DNA of 64,000 bases from Bradyrhizobium amphicarpaeae (GTDB taxonomy: Bacteria > Pseudomonadota > Alphaproteobacteria > Rhizobiales > Xanthobacteraceae). Of this stretch, positions 25,338 to 34,375 are shown one piece after another (position 1 is the stretch's first letter; each line of letters starts with the position of its first letter). The notes below the pieces were generated by a model. That model was not told the origin of the DNA. It saw only the letters and a list, made by a program, of their open reading frames with translations, and made no database searches. The stretch is from the NCBI RefSeq assembly GCF_002266435.3, contig NZ_CP029426.2:2200001-2264000 (forward strand). The letters are read 5' to 3'. The translations under genes and the position numbers were made by a program.

Positions 25338-25371
25338 GCCTCCATGTGAGGCAGAGCCTGCAACGACGCAG
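25338..25371 (+). promoter_or_regulatory. Tandem hairpins in the distal narK leader
   Basis: GCCTC-CATGT-GAGGC (25338-25352) is followed after five bases by CTGC-AACGAC-GCAG (25358-25371), again with an AnnGnn hexaloop. The pair precedes the narK ATG by 25 bases. Confidence 0.45.
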
Positions 25372-25395
25372 CGGTGAGCCTGGAAGGGATACTCA

Positions 25396-26775
25396 ATGAC
25401 GAAGAGTCCAACTTGGATTTCCGACTGGCGCCCGGAAGATGAGGCGTTCTGGAATGCCACCGGCAAGACGATCGCCCGGCGCAACCTGATCTGGTCGATC
25501 GTCGCCGAGCATATCGGCTTCTCGGTCTGGCTGATCTGGAGCATCGTCGCCACCAAGCTGCCGCAGGCTGGCTTCCACTACAGCACCGATCAGCTGTTCC
25601 AGCTCGTTGCGGTGCCGGGCCTGATCGGCGCCTTGATGCGCTTTCCCTATACTTTCGCGGTGACCACGTTCGGCGGCCGCAACTGGACCATCTTCTCCGC
25701 GGCGATCCTGTTCATCCCGACCTTGTCGCTCGCCTATTTCGTCAGCCAGCCCGACACCCCGTTCTGGCTGATGCTGCTGATCGCCTCGACCGCCGGTCTC
25801 GGCGGCGGCAATTTCGCCTCCAGCATGACCAACATCTCCTTCTTCTTCCCCGACCGGATGAAGGGATGGGCGCTCGGCCTGAACGCGGCCGGCGGCAATA
25901 TCGGCGTCTCCAGCGTGCAGCTTTTGACCCCGATCCTGATGACGCTCGCCGTCTTCAACCTGTACCAGGCGACCCCGGTCGACGGCGTCTTCCTGCAGAA
26001 TGCCGGCCTGATGTGGGTGCTGCCGATCGCGATCGCGGTGTTCGGGGCCGTGTTCTTCATGAACAACCTGACCACGGCGAAGTCATCGGTGAAGAACCAG
26101 CTTGCGATCATCAAGCGCAAGCACACCTGGATCATGGCGTATCTCTATATCGGCACGTTCGGGTCCTTCATCGGCTATTCGGCCGCGTTTCCGCTGCTGA
26201 TCAAGACCCAGTTCCCGCAAACCACGATCGCGATCGCGTTCCTGGGGCCGCTGGTCGGCTCGCTGTCGCGGCCGCTCGGCGGCTGGCTCGCCGACAGGGT
26301 CGGCGGCTCGATCATCACGTTCTGGAATTTCATCGTGATGGCGGGCGCCACGGTCGGCGTGCTCTATTTCGTCGGGCACAAGGACTTCACCGGCTTCCTG
26401 TCGATGTTCCTGATCCTGTTCGTGACGACGGGCATCGGCAACGGCTCGACCTACCGCATGATCCCCTCAATCTTCCGCGAGCAGAACCTGTTCAAGGTGC
26501 GTGGCAAGGGCGAGGCGGCGCGCGCGCTCGCGCTGAAGACAGCGAGCATCGAGAGCGGTGCAGCGGTCGGTTTCATCGGCGCGGTCGGCGCCGTCGGCGG
26601 CTACCTGATCCCGACCGGTTTTGGCAAGTCGATCGCCCTGACCGGCGGCCCGCAGCTCGCGCTCGCGATCTATCTCGCCTTCTACGCCTCCTGTCTCGGC
26701 CTGACCTGGTGGTTCTACCTGCGTCGCAGCCCGCAGCGTGAAGGCGCGCCGAGCCTTGCCGAAGCGCGAGTCTGA
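25396..26775 (+). CDS. narK: NarK/NasA-type nitrate/nitrite major facilitator transporter
   Basis: This 459-residue inner-membrane protein of the nitrate/nitrite porter family has twelve predicted helices. The nitrate-porter signature is seen in GLGGGNFASSMTNISFFF and continues in GWALGLNAAGGNIGVS; a second glycine motif lies in TTGIGNGSTYRM. In the Bradyrhizobium nitrate-assimilation locus this protein is linked to nitrite handling. It is the first gene of a four-gene unit (narK, bjgb, flp, nasC) with its own sigma-54-type promoter. A strong hairpin (26794-26817) follows the gene. Confidence 0.93.
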   Translation: MTKSPTWISDWRPEDEAFWNATGKTIARRNLIWSIVAEHIGFSVWLIWSIVATKLPQAGFHYSTDQLFQLVAVPGLIGALMRFPYTFAVTTFGGRNWTIFSAAILFIPTLSLAYFVSQPDTPFWLMLLIASTAGLGGGNFASSMTNISFFFPDRMKGWALGLNAAGGNIGVSSVQLLTPILMTLAVFNLYQATPVDGVFLQNAGLMWVLPIAIAVFGAVFFMNNLTTAKSSVKNQLAIIKRKHTWIMAYLYIGTFGSFIGYSAAFPLLIKTQFPQTTIAIAFLGPLVGSLSRPLGGWLADRVGGSIITFWNFIVMAGATVGVLYFVGHKDFTGFLSMFLILFVTTGIGNGSTYRMIPSIFREQNLFKVRGKGEAARALALKTASIESGAAVGFIGAVGAVGGYLIPTGFGKSIALTGGPQLALAIYLAFYASCLGLTWWFYLRRSPQREGAPSLAEARV

Positions 26776-26793
26776 AACTTGGTACGAATCTCG

Positions 26794-26817
26794 CTTCTCC
26801 CCGCACGCGGGGAGAAG
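26794..26817 (+). other. Intercistronic hairpin between narK and bjgb
   Basis: CTTCTCCCCGC-AC-GCGGGGAGAAG is a perfect 11-base-pair stem with no T-run, a probable mRNA processing or stabilising element in the operon. The sequence resembles the shorter arms of the repeat at 54262-54379. Confidence 0.7.
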
Positions 26818-26897
26818 TCTCTCTGATGACGTTTGACCCATGAACCTTGTTCGCAATGGCGCGCACCAAGGCAAACCGAAACAGACAGGAGAACATC

Positions 26898-27326
26898 ATG
26901 ACGCCCGAACAGATCACCCTCGTCCAGCAGAGCTTTTCCAAGGTCGCTCCGATCTCGGAGCAGGCCGCGGTGCTGTTCTACGATCGCCTGTTCGAGGTGG
27001 CGCCGTCCGTGCGCGCGATGTTTCCGCAAGACATGACCGAGCAGCGCAAGAAGCTGATGGGCATGCTCGCTGCCGTCGTCGGCGGCCTGTCGAACCTCGA
27101 GACGATCCTTCCCGCGGCCTCCGCGCTCGCCAAGCGTCATGTCGCCTACGGCGCCAAGGCCGAGCACTATCCCGTGGTCGGTGCGACGCTGCTGTGGACC
27201 CTGGAGAAGGGTCTTGGCGAGGCCTGGACGCCCGAATTGGCAAAGGCCTGGACCGACGCTTACGGCGTGCTGTCCGGCTACATGATTTCCGAGGCCTACG
27301 GCGCGCAGCCGCAGGCCGCTGAATAG
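26898..27326 (+). CDS. bjgb: Single-domain bacterial hemoglobin
   Basis: This 142-residue globin corresponds in position and size to Bjgb, the single-domain hemoglobin of the Bradyrhizobium nitrate locus, which protects against nitric oxide arising from nitrate/nitrite reduction. The globin fold is readable from MTPEQITLVQQSFSKV through LFYDRLFEVAPSVRAMF (helices A-C) to KRHVAYGAKAEHYPVV, where the proximal heme histidine is expected. There is no flavin reductase domain, unlike flavohemoglobin. The start at 26898 has AGGAGA upstream; an upstream in-frame ATG gives a basic tail unlike the family. The reductase is probably Flp, encoded next. Confidence 0.92.
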   Translation: MTPEQITLVQQSFSKVAPISEQAAVLFYDRLFEVAPSVRAMFPQDMTEQRKKLMGMLAAVVGGLSNLETILPAASALAKRHVAYGAKAEHYPVVGATLLWTLEKGLGEAWTPELAKAWTDAYGVLSGYMISEAYGAQPQAAE

Positions 27327-27335
27327 GAGACGCTC

Positions 27336-28553
27336 GTGAGTGAACCGCTGGTCATTGTCGGCAATGGTATGGCGGCCGCGCGTCTGGTCGACGAGCTCGC
27401 CAAGACCTCGCTCGGCCGCTATGCGGTCGCGGTGATCGGCGAAGAGCCGCGGCTCGCTTATAATCGCGTGCTGCTCTCCTCCGTGCTGGCCGGCGAGACC
27501 GGCTCGCACGAGATCGAGCTCCGGCCGGCCGATTGGTGGCGCCATCGCGGCGTCACCGTCCGCTATGGCTACCGCGTCACCGAGATCGACACCGGCCGCC
27601 GCGAGCTCAAGATCGAGGGCGAAGAGAGCATGCAATATTCCAAGCTCGTGCTCGCCACCGGATCGACGCCGCTGCGGCTCAATCTGCCGGGTGCCGATCT
27701 CGCCGGCGTGCACACCTTTCGCGATACGCGCGATGTCGACCTTTTGCTGACGCTGGCGGCCGCGAAGAAGCGCGTCGTGGTGGTTGGCGGCGGCCTGCTC
27801 GGACTTGAGGCAGCCTACGGCCTCGCCAAGGCCGGCGCGCCGGTGACGCTGCTACATCTGTTGGACCGGCTGATGGAGCGTCAGCTCGATGGGCCGTCCG
27901 CCGGCCTGCTCAAGACGCTGGTCGAGCGTAAGGGCATCCGCATCCTGCTCAACGCCTCGACCGCCCGCATCCATGGCGATGGCCACGTCGAAGCCGTCGA
28001 GCTTGCGGATGGCAGCCGTATCGAGGCCGACGCCGTGATCTTCGCGGCCGGCATCAAGCCGAACGTGGCGCTTGCTAAAGATGCCGGCATCGCGGTCAAC
28101 CGCGGCGTCGTCGTCAACGATTTGATGCAGACTTCCTCGCCCGACATCTTCGCGCTCGGCGAATGCGCCGAGCATCGCGGCACCTCCTATGGGCTGGTCG
28201 AGCCCGCCTATGAGCAGGCGCGCGTGCTGGCGCGGCATCTGGCCGGGAAGCCCGCTGCCTATCGGGGCAGCGTGGTCTCGACCAATCTCAAGGTCTCCGG
28301 CGTCAGCGTGTTCTCCGCTGGCGACTTCATGGGCGGCGAGGGTAGCGAGAGCCTGGTGCTGACTGACCGCAGGCGCGGTACCTACAAGAAGCTCGTGATG
28401 GCCGATGGCCGGCTCACCGGCGCGGTGCTGATCGGCGATACCGTCGATGCGCTCTGGTATCTCGAGCTGATCCGCAATCGCGACAAGGTGGCGGCGATCC
28501 GCTCCGACATGGTTTTCGGTCGCGCACTCGCGCTTCCGTCGAAGGCAGCTTGA
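27336..28553 (+). CDS. flp: FAD-dependent NAD(P)H oxidoreductase of the nitrate reductase / hemoglobin system
   Basis: This 405-residue pyridine-nucleotide-disulfide-type flavoprotein has an FAD-binding GNGMAAARLVDEL at the N-terminus, YNRVLLSSVLAG, an NAD(P)H-binding GGGLLGLEAAYGLAKAG near residue 150, and the second FAD motif DIFALGECAEH. It resembles the electron-transfer subunit NasB and the N-terminal part of NirB, without their Fe-S domains. It starts with GTG ten bases after bjgb. It should pass electrons from NAD(P)H to NasC and may also reduce Bjgb. It ends one base before the nasC ATG. Confidence 0.92.
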   Translation: MSEPLVIVGNGMAAARLVDELAKTSLGRYAVAVIGEEPRLAYNRVLLSSVLAGETGSHEIELRPADWWRHRGVTVRYGYRVTEIDTGRRELKIEGEESMQYSKLVLATGSTPLRLNLPGADLAGVHTFRDTRDVDLLLTLAAAKKRVVVVGGGLLGLEAAYGLAKAGAPVTLLHLLDRLMERQLDGPSAGLLKTLVERKGIRILLNASTARIHGDGHVEAVELADGSRIEADAVIFAAGIKPNVALAKDAGIAVNRGVVVNDLMQTSSPDIFALGECAEHRGTSYGLVEPAYEQARVLARHLAGKPAAYRGSVVSTNLKVSGVSVFSAGDFMGGEGSESLVLTDRRRGTYKKLVMADGRLTGAVLIGDTVDALWYLELIRNRDKVAAIRSDMVFGRALALPSKAA

Positions 28554-28554
28554 T

Positions 28555-31251
28555 ATGACGGCGATCGATCCCACGCTCCGCGCCACCAGGACGACCTGTC
28601 CGTATTGCGGCGTCGGCTGCGGCGTGCTGGCAACGCCCGACGGCAAGGGCGGCGCGGCGATCGCCGGCGATCCCGATCATCCCGCCAATTTCGGCCGGCT
28701 GTGCTCGAAGGGCTCGGCCCTTGGCGAGACCGTCGGCCTCGAAAGCCGGCTGCTCTATCCCATGATCCGCTGCAAGGGCGTGCTGGAGCGCGTCGCCTGG
28801 AGCGACGCGCTCGATCACGTCGCCCATCGCATGCAGCACATCATGGCTCGTGACGGCGCCGATGCGGTCGCGTTCTATCTCTCCGGCCAGCTCCTCACCG
28901 AGGATTACTACGTCGCCAACAAGCTGATGAAGGGCTTTGTCGGCACCGCCAATGTCGACACCAACTCGCGGCTCTGCATGTCGTCCTCGGTCGCCGGCCA
29001 CCGCCGCGCCTTCGGCGCCGACACCGTCCCCGGCTGCTATGAGGACCTCGACCAGGCCGATCTGCTCGTCTTCGTCGGCTCGAACGCGGCCTGGTGCCAT
29101 CCCGTGCTGTTCCAGCGCATGCTGAAGAACCGTGGGGAGCGCGGCGCGCGCATGATCGTGATCGACCCGCGCCGCACCGACACTGCCGGCGACGTCGACC
29201 TGTTCCTCGGCCTCAAGCCCGGCACCGACACCGCGCTGTTCTCCGGCCTGTTCGTCCATCTCGCCGACAACGGCGCGCTGGACCAGGACTACATCGCGCA
29301 GAACACGAGCGGCTTCGACGTTGCGCTGGCCCGTGCGCGCAATATCGCCGGCAGCATCACCGCGACCGCGCTTGCGACCGGTCTGTCCGAACAGGACGTC
29401 GCGACTTTCTTCAAGATGTTCCGCGCCACCGAGAAGGTCGTCACGCTGTATTCGCAAGGCGTCAACCAGTCGGCGCAGGGCACCGACAAGGTCAACGCGA
29501 TCCTGAACTGCCATCTCGCCACCGGGCGCATCGGCAAGCCCGGCGCCTCGCCGTTCTCGCTCACCGGCCAGCCGAATGCGATGGGCGGCCGCGAGGTCGG
29601 CGGCCTCGCCAACCAGCTCGCCGCGCACATGAACTTCACGCCGCCCGACATCGATCGTGTCAGGCGGTTCTGGAAGGCGCCGCGCATCGCGACCCACGAG
29701 GGCCTGAAAGCGGTACAGCTGTTCGAGGCGATCAACCGCGGCGAGGTCAAGGCGCTGTGGGTGATGGGCACCAATCCCGCGGTGTCGCTGCCGGATGCCG
29801 ACTTCGTGCGCGAGGCGCTGAAGAAGCTCGAGCTGTTCGTGGTGTCCGAGAACGTGCTCTCCAACGACACGGTCGAGGCCGGCCCGCACGTGCTGCTGCC
29901 GGCGCTGGCCTGGGGCGAGAAGTCGGGCACGGTGACCAACTCGGAACGCCGCATCTCGCGCCAGCGCTCGTTCCTGCCGGCGCCGGGCGAGGCGCGCCCC
30001 GATTGGTGGATCCTCAGCGAAACCGCAAAGCGCCTCGGCTTCGGCGACAGCTTCAACTACAAATCCGCTGCGGATATTTTCCGCGAGCATGCCGCGCTCT
30101 CCGCGTTCGAGAACGACGGCAGTCGCGATTTCGACATCGGCGCGCTGACCTCGCTGTCCGACGAAGCCTTTGACGCCATGAAGCCGGTGCAATGGCCCGT
30201 GCGTGAAGGCGGGGCGCCCGGCGAACGTTTCTTTGCGAGCGGCGGCTTCTTCACCAATGACGGCAAGGGCCGCTTCGTCGCTCCAGAGGTGCCGTTGCTG
30301 CGTGGCGAGACCGGGCCGTCACGTCCGCTGCGGCTCAACACCGGACGAATCCGCGACCAGTGGCACACCATGACGCGCACGGGCCTCAGCCAGCGCCTGG
30401 GCGCGCATCTGCCGGAGCCCTTCGTCGAGATCCATCCCGATGATGCCGGCAAATATGGCATTGTTCACGACGGCTATGCCCGCATCACCACCGATTACGG
30501 TCAGTGCATCCTGAAGGTCGTCGTCAGTGACCGCGCTCAGCGTGGCACGCTGTTCGCGCCGATCCATTGGAGCGCGATGAATGCCTCGCATGGCCGCGTC
30601 GGCGCGCTGGTGCAGTCCTTCACCGATCCGTTCTCGGGACAGCCGGAATCCAAGGCGACGCCGGCCGCGATCACGCCTTACGAGTTCGTCTTCCGCGGCT
30701 TTGCGCTGTCGCGGAGACAGCTCGATCTGCCGCCGAACCTGTTGTGGACCCGCGTCACGGTCACCGGCGGCTTCGGCTATCTCTTTGCCGACAACGGGGA
30801 CTTGTCGCGTTGGCCGGCCTGGCTCGAGAGCGTCGCCGGCGAGGATGTCGCCGACTATCGCGACTTCGGCGGCGGTGTCTATCGCGCCGCCTCGTTCGCA
30901 GGCGACCGCATCGAGACCTGCCTGTTCGTCGGTCCCGCGCATGACGCCGGCGACTGGGAGGTGGTGAAGGGCCTGTTCGTCGCCGATCGCGTCACCGACG
31001 ACCAGCGCCGCATGCTGCTGTCGGGCAAATCCTGCGAAGGCGCGGCCTCGACTGGCCCGGTCGTCTGCGCCTGCTTCGGCGTCGGCCGCGGCACCATCTG
31101 CGACACCATCGCGGCGGGTGCGCGCACGGCTGCGGAAATCGGTGCCAAGCTCAAGGCCGGCACCAATTGCGGCTCCTGCATCCCCGAGCTGAAGCGCCTG
31201 ATCGCGACGACGGAGGTTGTGCCGGTGGAGCAGGCGAAGGTCGCGGGGTAG
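28555..31251 (+). CDS. nasC: Assimilatory nitrate reductase catalytic subunit
   Basis: This 898-residue cytoplasmic molybdoenzyme reduces nitrate to nitrite. Residues 10-55 bind a [4Fe-4S] cluster (CPYCGVGCGV, then LCSKGSALG). The Mo-bis-MGD core follows, including the segments NSRLCMSSSVAGHRRAFG with the probable Mo-ligand Cys, and VMGTNPAVSLPDADFV. A C-terminal BFD-like [2Fe-2S] domain is visible (VVCACFGVGRGTICDTI ... GTNCGSCIPELKRL), as in NasA-type enzymes that take electrons from a separate flavoprotein. Flp is that partner here. Nitrite reductase (NirA/NirBD) is not in the window. Confidence 0.95.
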   Translation: MTAIDPTLRATRTTCPYCGVGCGVLATPDGKGGAAIAGDPDHPANFGRLCSKGSALGETVGLESRLLYPMIRCKGVLERVAWSDALDHVAHRMQHIMARDGADAVAFYLSGQLLTEDYYVANKLMKGFVGTANVDTNSRLCMSSSVAGHRRAFGADTVPGCYEDLDQADLLVFVGSNAAWCHPVLFQRMLKNRGERGARMIVIDPRRTDTAGDVDLFLGLKPGTDTALFSGLFVHLADNGALDQDYIAQNTSGFDVALARARNIAGSITATALATGLSEQDVATFFKMFRATEKVVTLYSQGVNQSAQGTDKVNAILNCHLATGRIGKPGASPFSLTGQPNAMGGREVGGLANQLAAHMNFTPPDIDRVRRFWKAPRIATHEGLKAVQLFEAINRGEVKALWVMGTNPAVSLPDADFVREALKKLELFVVSENVLSNDTVEAGPHVLLPALAWGEKSGTVTNSERRISRQRSFLPAPGEARPDWWILSETAKRLGFGDSFNYKSAADIFREHAALSAFENDGSRDFDIGALTSLSDEAFDAMKPVQWPVREGGAPGERFFASGGFFTNDGKGRFVAPEVPLLRGETGPSRPLRLNTGRIRDQWHTMTRTGLSQRLGAHLPEPFVEIHPDDAGKYGIVHDGYARITTDYGQCILKVVVSDRAQRGTLFAPIHWSAMNASHGRVGALVQSFTDPFSGQPESKATPAAITPYEFVFRGFALSRRQLDLPPNLLWTRVTVTGGFGYLFADNGDLSRWPAWLESVAGEDVADYRDFGGGVYRAASFAGDRIETCLFVGPAHDAGDWEVVKGLFVADRVTDDQRRMLLSGKSCEGAASTGPVVCACFGVGRGTICDTIAAGARTAAEIGAKLKAGTNCGSCIPELKRLIATTEVVPVEQAKVAG

Positions 31252-31257
31252 GCCTCT

Positions 31258-31347
31258 TAGGGTGGGTTAGCGCAGCGTAACGTAACCCACAGCTCTGCCG
31301 TCGCCGAGATGAAAGAGGTGGGTTACGCTTTCGGCTAACCCACCCTA
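31258..31347. repeat. Palindromic repeat, family R4 (TAGGGTGGG ends), after nasC
   Basis: TAGGGTGGGTTAGC (31258-31271) and GCTAACCCACCCTA (31334-31347) are exact reverse complements. Inner GTAACCCAC and GTGGGTTAC pair too. A related element lies at 35462-35550. As a transcribed hairpin it may end the nas operon. Confidence 0.88.
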
Positions 31348-31437
31348 CCAGCATTCGCGCCGCTTTCCGCCAATCGACGCGCCGTCGATTGTGCCCTATG
31401 CTGCCGCGCATTCCGCCAGCCAACAACCACAACAACA

Positions 31438-32337
31438 ATGATGTACCTGGAAACGCCACCGCGTCTGATCGAATCCAAGCTCTTCTCCGCCATGCCCGAC
31501 AAATTTCGCCGCAAGGGCGTGCGGACCGATTGGGCTGACGCTAACCGGCCGAATGTGCCGACTGACAGTTTCATCGAGGGGCCATCTTTCGATAAGGACG
31601 GCAATCTCTACATCGTCGACATTCCCTTCGGCCGCATCTTCCGCATTGCGCCTGATGGCGAATGGTCGCTGGTCGTCGAATACGAGGGCTGGCCGAACGG
31701 GTTGAAGATCGCATCCGACGGCCGGATCCTGGTGGCCGACTACAGGCACGGCATCATGGAGCTCGACGCCAAGGCCGGCCGCATCAAGCCGATCCTGACC
31801 GCGCGCAATTCGGAATCCTTCCGCGGCTGCAACGATCTGCATCTCGCTTCCAACGGCGACATCTATTTCACCGATCAGGGCCAGACCGGCCTGCACGACC
31901 CCAGCGGTCGCGTCTATCGTCTCGCGGCGAATGGCCGGCTCGATTGCCTGATCGACACCGGCATCAGCCCGAACGGCCTGGTGCTCGATCCCAGCGAAAC
32001 CGTGTTGTTCGTTGCGATGACGCGCGACAATTCGGTGTGGCGGTTGCCGTTCATGAAGGACGGCAGCGTGTCCAAGGTCGGGCGCTTCTGCTCGCTGTTC
32101 GGCACCAGCGGCCCCGATGGGCTCACCATGGATGCCAGGGGCCGCCTGTTCGTCGGCCATGCCTCGCTCGGCCACGTCTTCGTGTTCGCGCCGAACGGCG
32201 AACTGATCGCGCGGATCAAGTCGTGCGCGGGGCCGAATTGCACCAATGTCGCGATCGGTGGCGAACGCGGGGATCGTCTCTATATCACGGAGTCCTCGAC
32301 CGGCAGCGTGCTGATGGCGGATATCAGCGAAGTGTGA
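31438..32337 (+). CDS. SMP-30/gluconolactonase-family protein
   Basis: This 299-residue six-bladed beta-propeller lactonase-type protein has SMP-30 features: FIEGPSFDKDGNLYIVDIPFGRI at the N-terminus (metal-binding Glu), GWPNGLKIASDGRILVADY, NDLHLASNGDIYFTD and SPNGLVLDPSE, plus TSGPDGLTMDARG. Members hydrolyse sugar-acid lactones with a divalent metal. There is no signal peptide. Two ATGs are adjacent at the start. It is followed eight bases later by an aldo/keto reductase, suggesting a two-gene sugar or lactone-oxidising unit. Confidence 0.88.
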   Translation: MMYLETPPRLIESKLFSAMPDKFRRKGVRTDWADANRPNVPTDSFIEGPSFDKDGNLYIVDIPFGRIFRIAPDGEWSLVVEYEGWPNGLKIASDGRILVADYRHGIMELDAKAGRIKPILTARNSESFRGCNDLHLASNGDIYFTDQGQTGLHDPSGRVYRLAANGRLDCLIDTGISPNGLVLDPSETVLFVAMTRDNSVWRLPFMKDGSVSKVGRFCSLFGTSGPDGLTMDARGRLFVGHASLGHVFVFAPNGELIARIKSCAGPNCTNVAIGGERGDRLYITESSTGSVLMADISEV

Positions 32338-32345
32338 GCTCCAAC

Positions 32346-33185
32346 ATGAACACAAAACTCTTCGGCAAGACCGACGCCAGCGTTTCTGTCATCGGGCAGG
32401 GCACCTGGTATCTCGACCACGGCGACCGCAAGCGCGCGATTGCCGCGCTTCAGCGCGGGCTCGATCTCGGCATGACTCACATCGACACCGCCGAGATGTA
32501 TGGCGACGCGGAGCTCGTCATTGCCGACGCGATTGCGGGGCGGCGCGACGAGGTGTTCCTCGTCTCGAAAGTGCTGCCGAGCAACGCCTCGCGCCGCGGT
32601 ACCATCACCGCCTGCGAGCGCTCCCTGAAGCGGCTGAAGACCGATCGGCTCGATTGCTATCTGCTGCACTGGCGCGGTTCGTATCCGCTGGAAGACACCG
32701 TCGCTGCGTTCGAGGAACTCGTCGAGGCAGGCAAGATCAAATCCTGGGGCGTCTCCAATTTCGATGCCGATGATCTCGACGAAATTCTCGAGGTCTCCGG
32801 CGAAGGCCGCATCTCTTGCAATCAGGTGCTCTATCATCTGAAGGAACGCGCGATCGAGCATGCGGTGATCCCTTGGTGCGAGCGGCATGAAGTCGCTGTC
32901 GTGGCTTATTCACCGTTCGGCCATGACGATTTTCCCGCAAGCAGCAGCAAGGGCGGAGCCGCGCTGGCGCGCATTGCCGAGGCGCGGCGCGCGACACCGC
33001 GTCAGGTCGCGCTGAGCTTCCTCACCCGTGCGACTACGGTGTTCGCGATTCCGAAAGCCTCGTCTGCCGAACATGCCGGGGAGAATGCGGCGGCCGGTGA
33101 TCTCGTGTTGACGAAAGACGAGATTTCGGCGCTCGATGCGGCGTTTCCGCGCGGCCCGAAGCCGCGCAGCCTGCCCATGCTGTAG
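32346..33185 (+). CDS. Aldo/keto reductase
   Basis: This 279-residue NADPH-dependent (alpha/beta)8-barrel oxidoreductase has the catalytic tetrad: Asp and Tyr in HIDTAEMYGDAE, Lys in VSKVLPSNAS, and His in YLLHWRG. The cofactor segment AIPKASSAEHAGENA lies near the C-terminus. The frame is open far upstream, overlapping the lactonase gene, but the ATG at 32346 gives the standard family start (MNTKLFGKTDASVSVIGQGT). It is probably co-transcribed with the lactonase gene. The substrate is unknown. Confidence 0.9.
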   Translation: MNTKLFGKTDASVSVIGQGTWYLDHGDRKRAIAALQRGLDLGMTHIDTAEMYGDAELVIADAIAGRRDEVFLVSKVLPSNASRRGTITACERSLKRLKTDRLDCYLLHWRGSYPLEDTVAAFEELVEAGKIKSWGVSNFDADDLDEILEVSGEGRISCNQVLYHLKERAIEHAVIPWCERHEVAVVAYSPFGHDDFPASSSKGGAALARIAEARRATPRQVALSFLTRATTVFAIPKASSAEHAGENAAAGDLVLTKDEISALDAAFPRGPKPRSLPML

Positions 33186-33373
33186 TGCACAAACGCTCAA
33201 TATTAACGGAGCATTGACGCGCGCGGACGTCAGTGCATATCGGCATCCTGTTTTCGGAAGTTGTGAACGCGACGCATTTGTCGTTTTTTACAACCGTTCT
33301 CGATTCGCATTTTCCCCGGGTTCCAGCCGTGACACCGCCGCCCGCCGCAGCCGCCAGGCTCGACAGTATTCCC

Positions 33374-34315
33374 ATGCCCGTGCCGGAGAAGAAGCAGAAG
33401 GCTCGCCGCGCGCCCGCGCGCGTCGATCATCCCTTCAAGGGCATCGCGCTGGTGCTGCTGTCGACGATCTTCCTCGGCTGCTCCGACACCACCGCGAAAT
33501 ATCTCTCGACGAGCCTGCCGTCGATCGAGATCACCTGGATCCGCTTCGTCACCTTCGCGCTGATGTTCACGCCGGTGATGCTGCCGGGCTCGCCGCTCCA
33601 TGCGATGCGCACCGAACGGCTCGGCCTGCAGCTGATGCGTGGCGCTGCGCTGCTCGGCTCCTCGCTGTTCTTCATCACCGGCCTGAGTTTCCTGCCCATT
33701 GCGGAAGCTTCCGCCACCGGCTTTGTCTCGCCGCTGTTCGTCACTGCGCTGTCGATCGTCTTCCTGAGCGAGAAGGTCGGCATGCGGCGCTGGATCGCGA
33801 CCGGCATCGGCCTGACGGGCGTGCTGATCATCCTGCGGCCGGGCACCAGCGCGTTCCACGCCGCCGCGTTCTTCCCGATCGTCTCGGCGTTCTGCTGGGC
33901 TGCCGCGCTGATCCTGACGCGCATGATGAGCGGCCGCGAGGCCGTGCTCACCACCATGGCGTATTCCGCGCTGACGGGCGTTGCGATCCTGTCCGTGATG
34001 GTGCCGTTCGTCTGGGTCACGCCGACCTGGACTGCGATCGGGCTCGGCATCGTCATCGGCGTCGCCTCGACCGTGGGCCAGTGGATCATCGTGTTGGCCT
34101 ATCGCTACGGCGATGCCTCGGTGCTGGCGCCGTTCTCCTACACCCAGCTGCTGTGGGTCAGCATTCTCGGCTTCTTCATCTTCGGCGAGGTCCCTGATAT
34201 CTGGACGGTCGTCGGCGCGGCCTTCATCGTCGCCAGCGGTCTCTACATCGCCCATCGCGAGCGTATCCGCCGCGCCCAGCTGCTGGTGCTGGAAGAGCGT
34301 TCCCCGAACCCCTGA
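33374..34315 (+). CDS. DMT-superfamily (EamA-type) inner-membrane transporter
   Basis: This is a ten-helix drug/metabolite transporter of about 313 residues with two EamA repeats. The first begins at FKGIALVLLSTIFLGCSDT, the second around HAAAFFPIVSAFCWAAALI. The cytoplasmic N-terminus is basic. The frame is open back to a GTG at 33233, but the upstream stretch is AT-richer and reads like a promoter region (CATTTGTCGTTTTTTACAA), so the ATG at 33374 or the GTG at 33329 is more likely. No ribosome binding site settles it. The substrate is unknown. Confidence 0.85.
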   Translation: MPVPEKKQKARRAPARVDHPFKGIALVLLSTIFLGCSDTTAKYLSTSLPSIEITWIRFVTFALMFTPVMLPGSPLHAMRTERLGLQLMRGAALLGSSLFFITGLSFLPIAEASATGFVSPLFVTALSIVFLSEKVGMRRWIATGIGLTGVLIILRPGTSAFHAAAFFPIVSAFCWAAALILTRMMSGREAVLTTMAYSALTGVAILSVMVPFVWVTPTWTAIGLGIVIGVASTVGQWIIVLAYRYGDASVLAPFSYTQLLWVSILGFFIFGEVPDIWTVVGAAFIVASGLYIAHRERIRRAQLLVLEERSPNP

Positions 34316-34375
34316 CGCAAGTTCGCGCGCCCTGTCACGTGCTATCAACGGCTCCAACGATACGGGAGGAGCCGG

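Larger units (their letters stand above)
25066..25395. other. Regulatory gap between nrtC and narK
   Basis: 330 bases without a gene. In order it contains a 14-base inverted repeat (25106-25144), a sigma-54-type promoter (25235-25251), a hexaloop stem-loop at the predicted transcript start (25264-25281), two further stem-loops (25338-25371) and the narK ribosome binding region. Confidence 0.6.

Noticed and set aside
28414..30192. Long minus-strand open frame antisense to nasC
   Set aside because: Same bias artefact; the plus strand encodes an intact nitrate reductase with its cofactor motifs.
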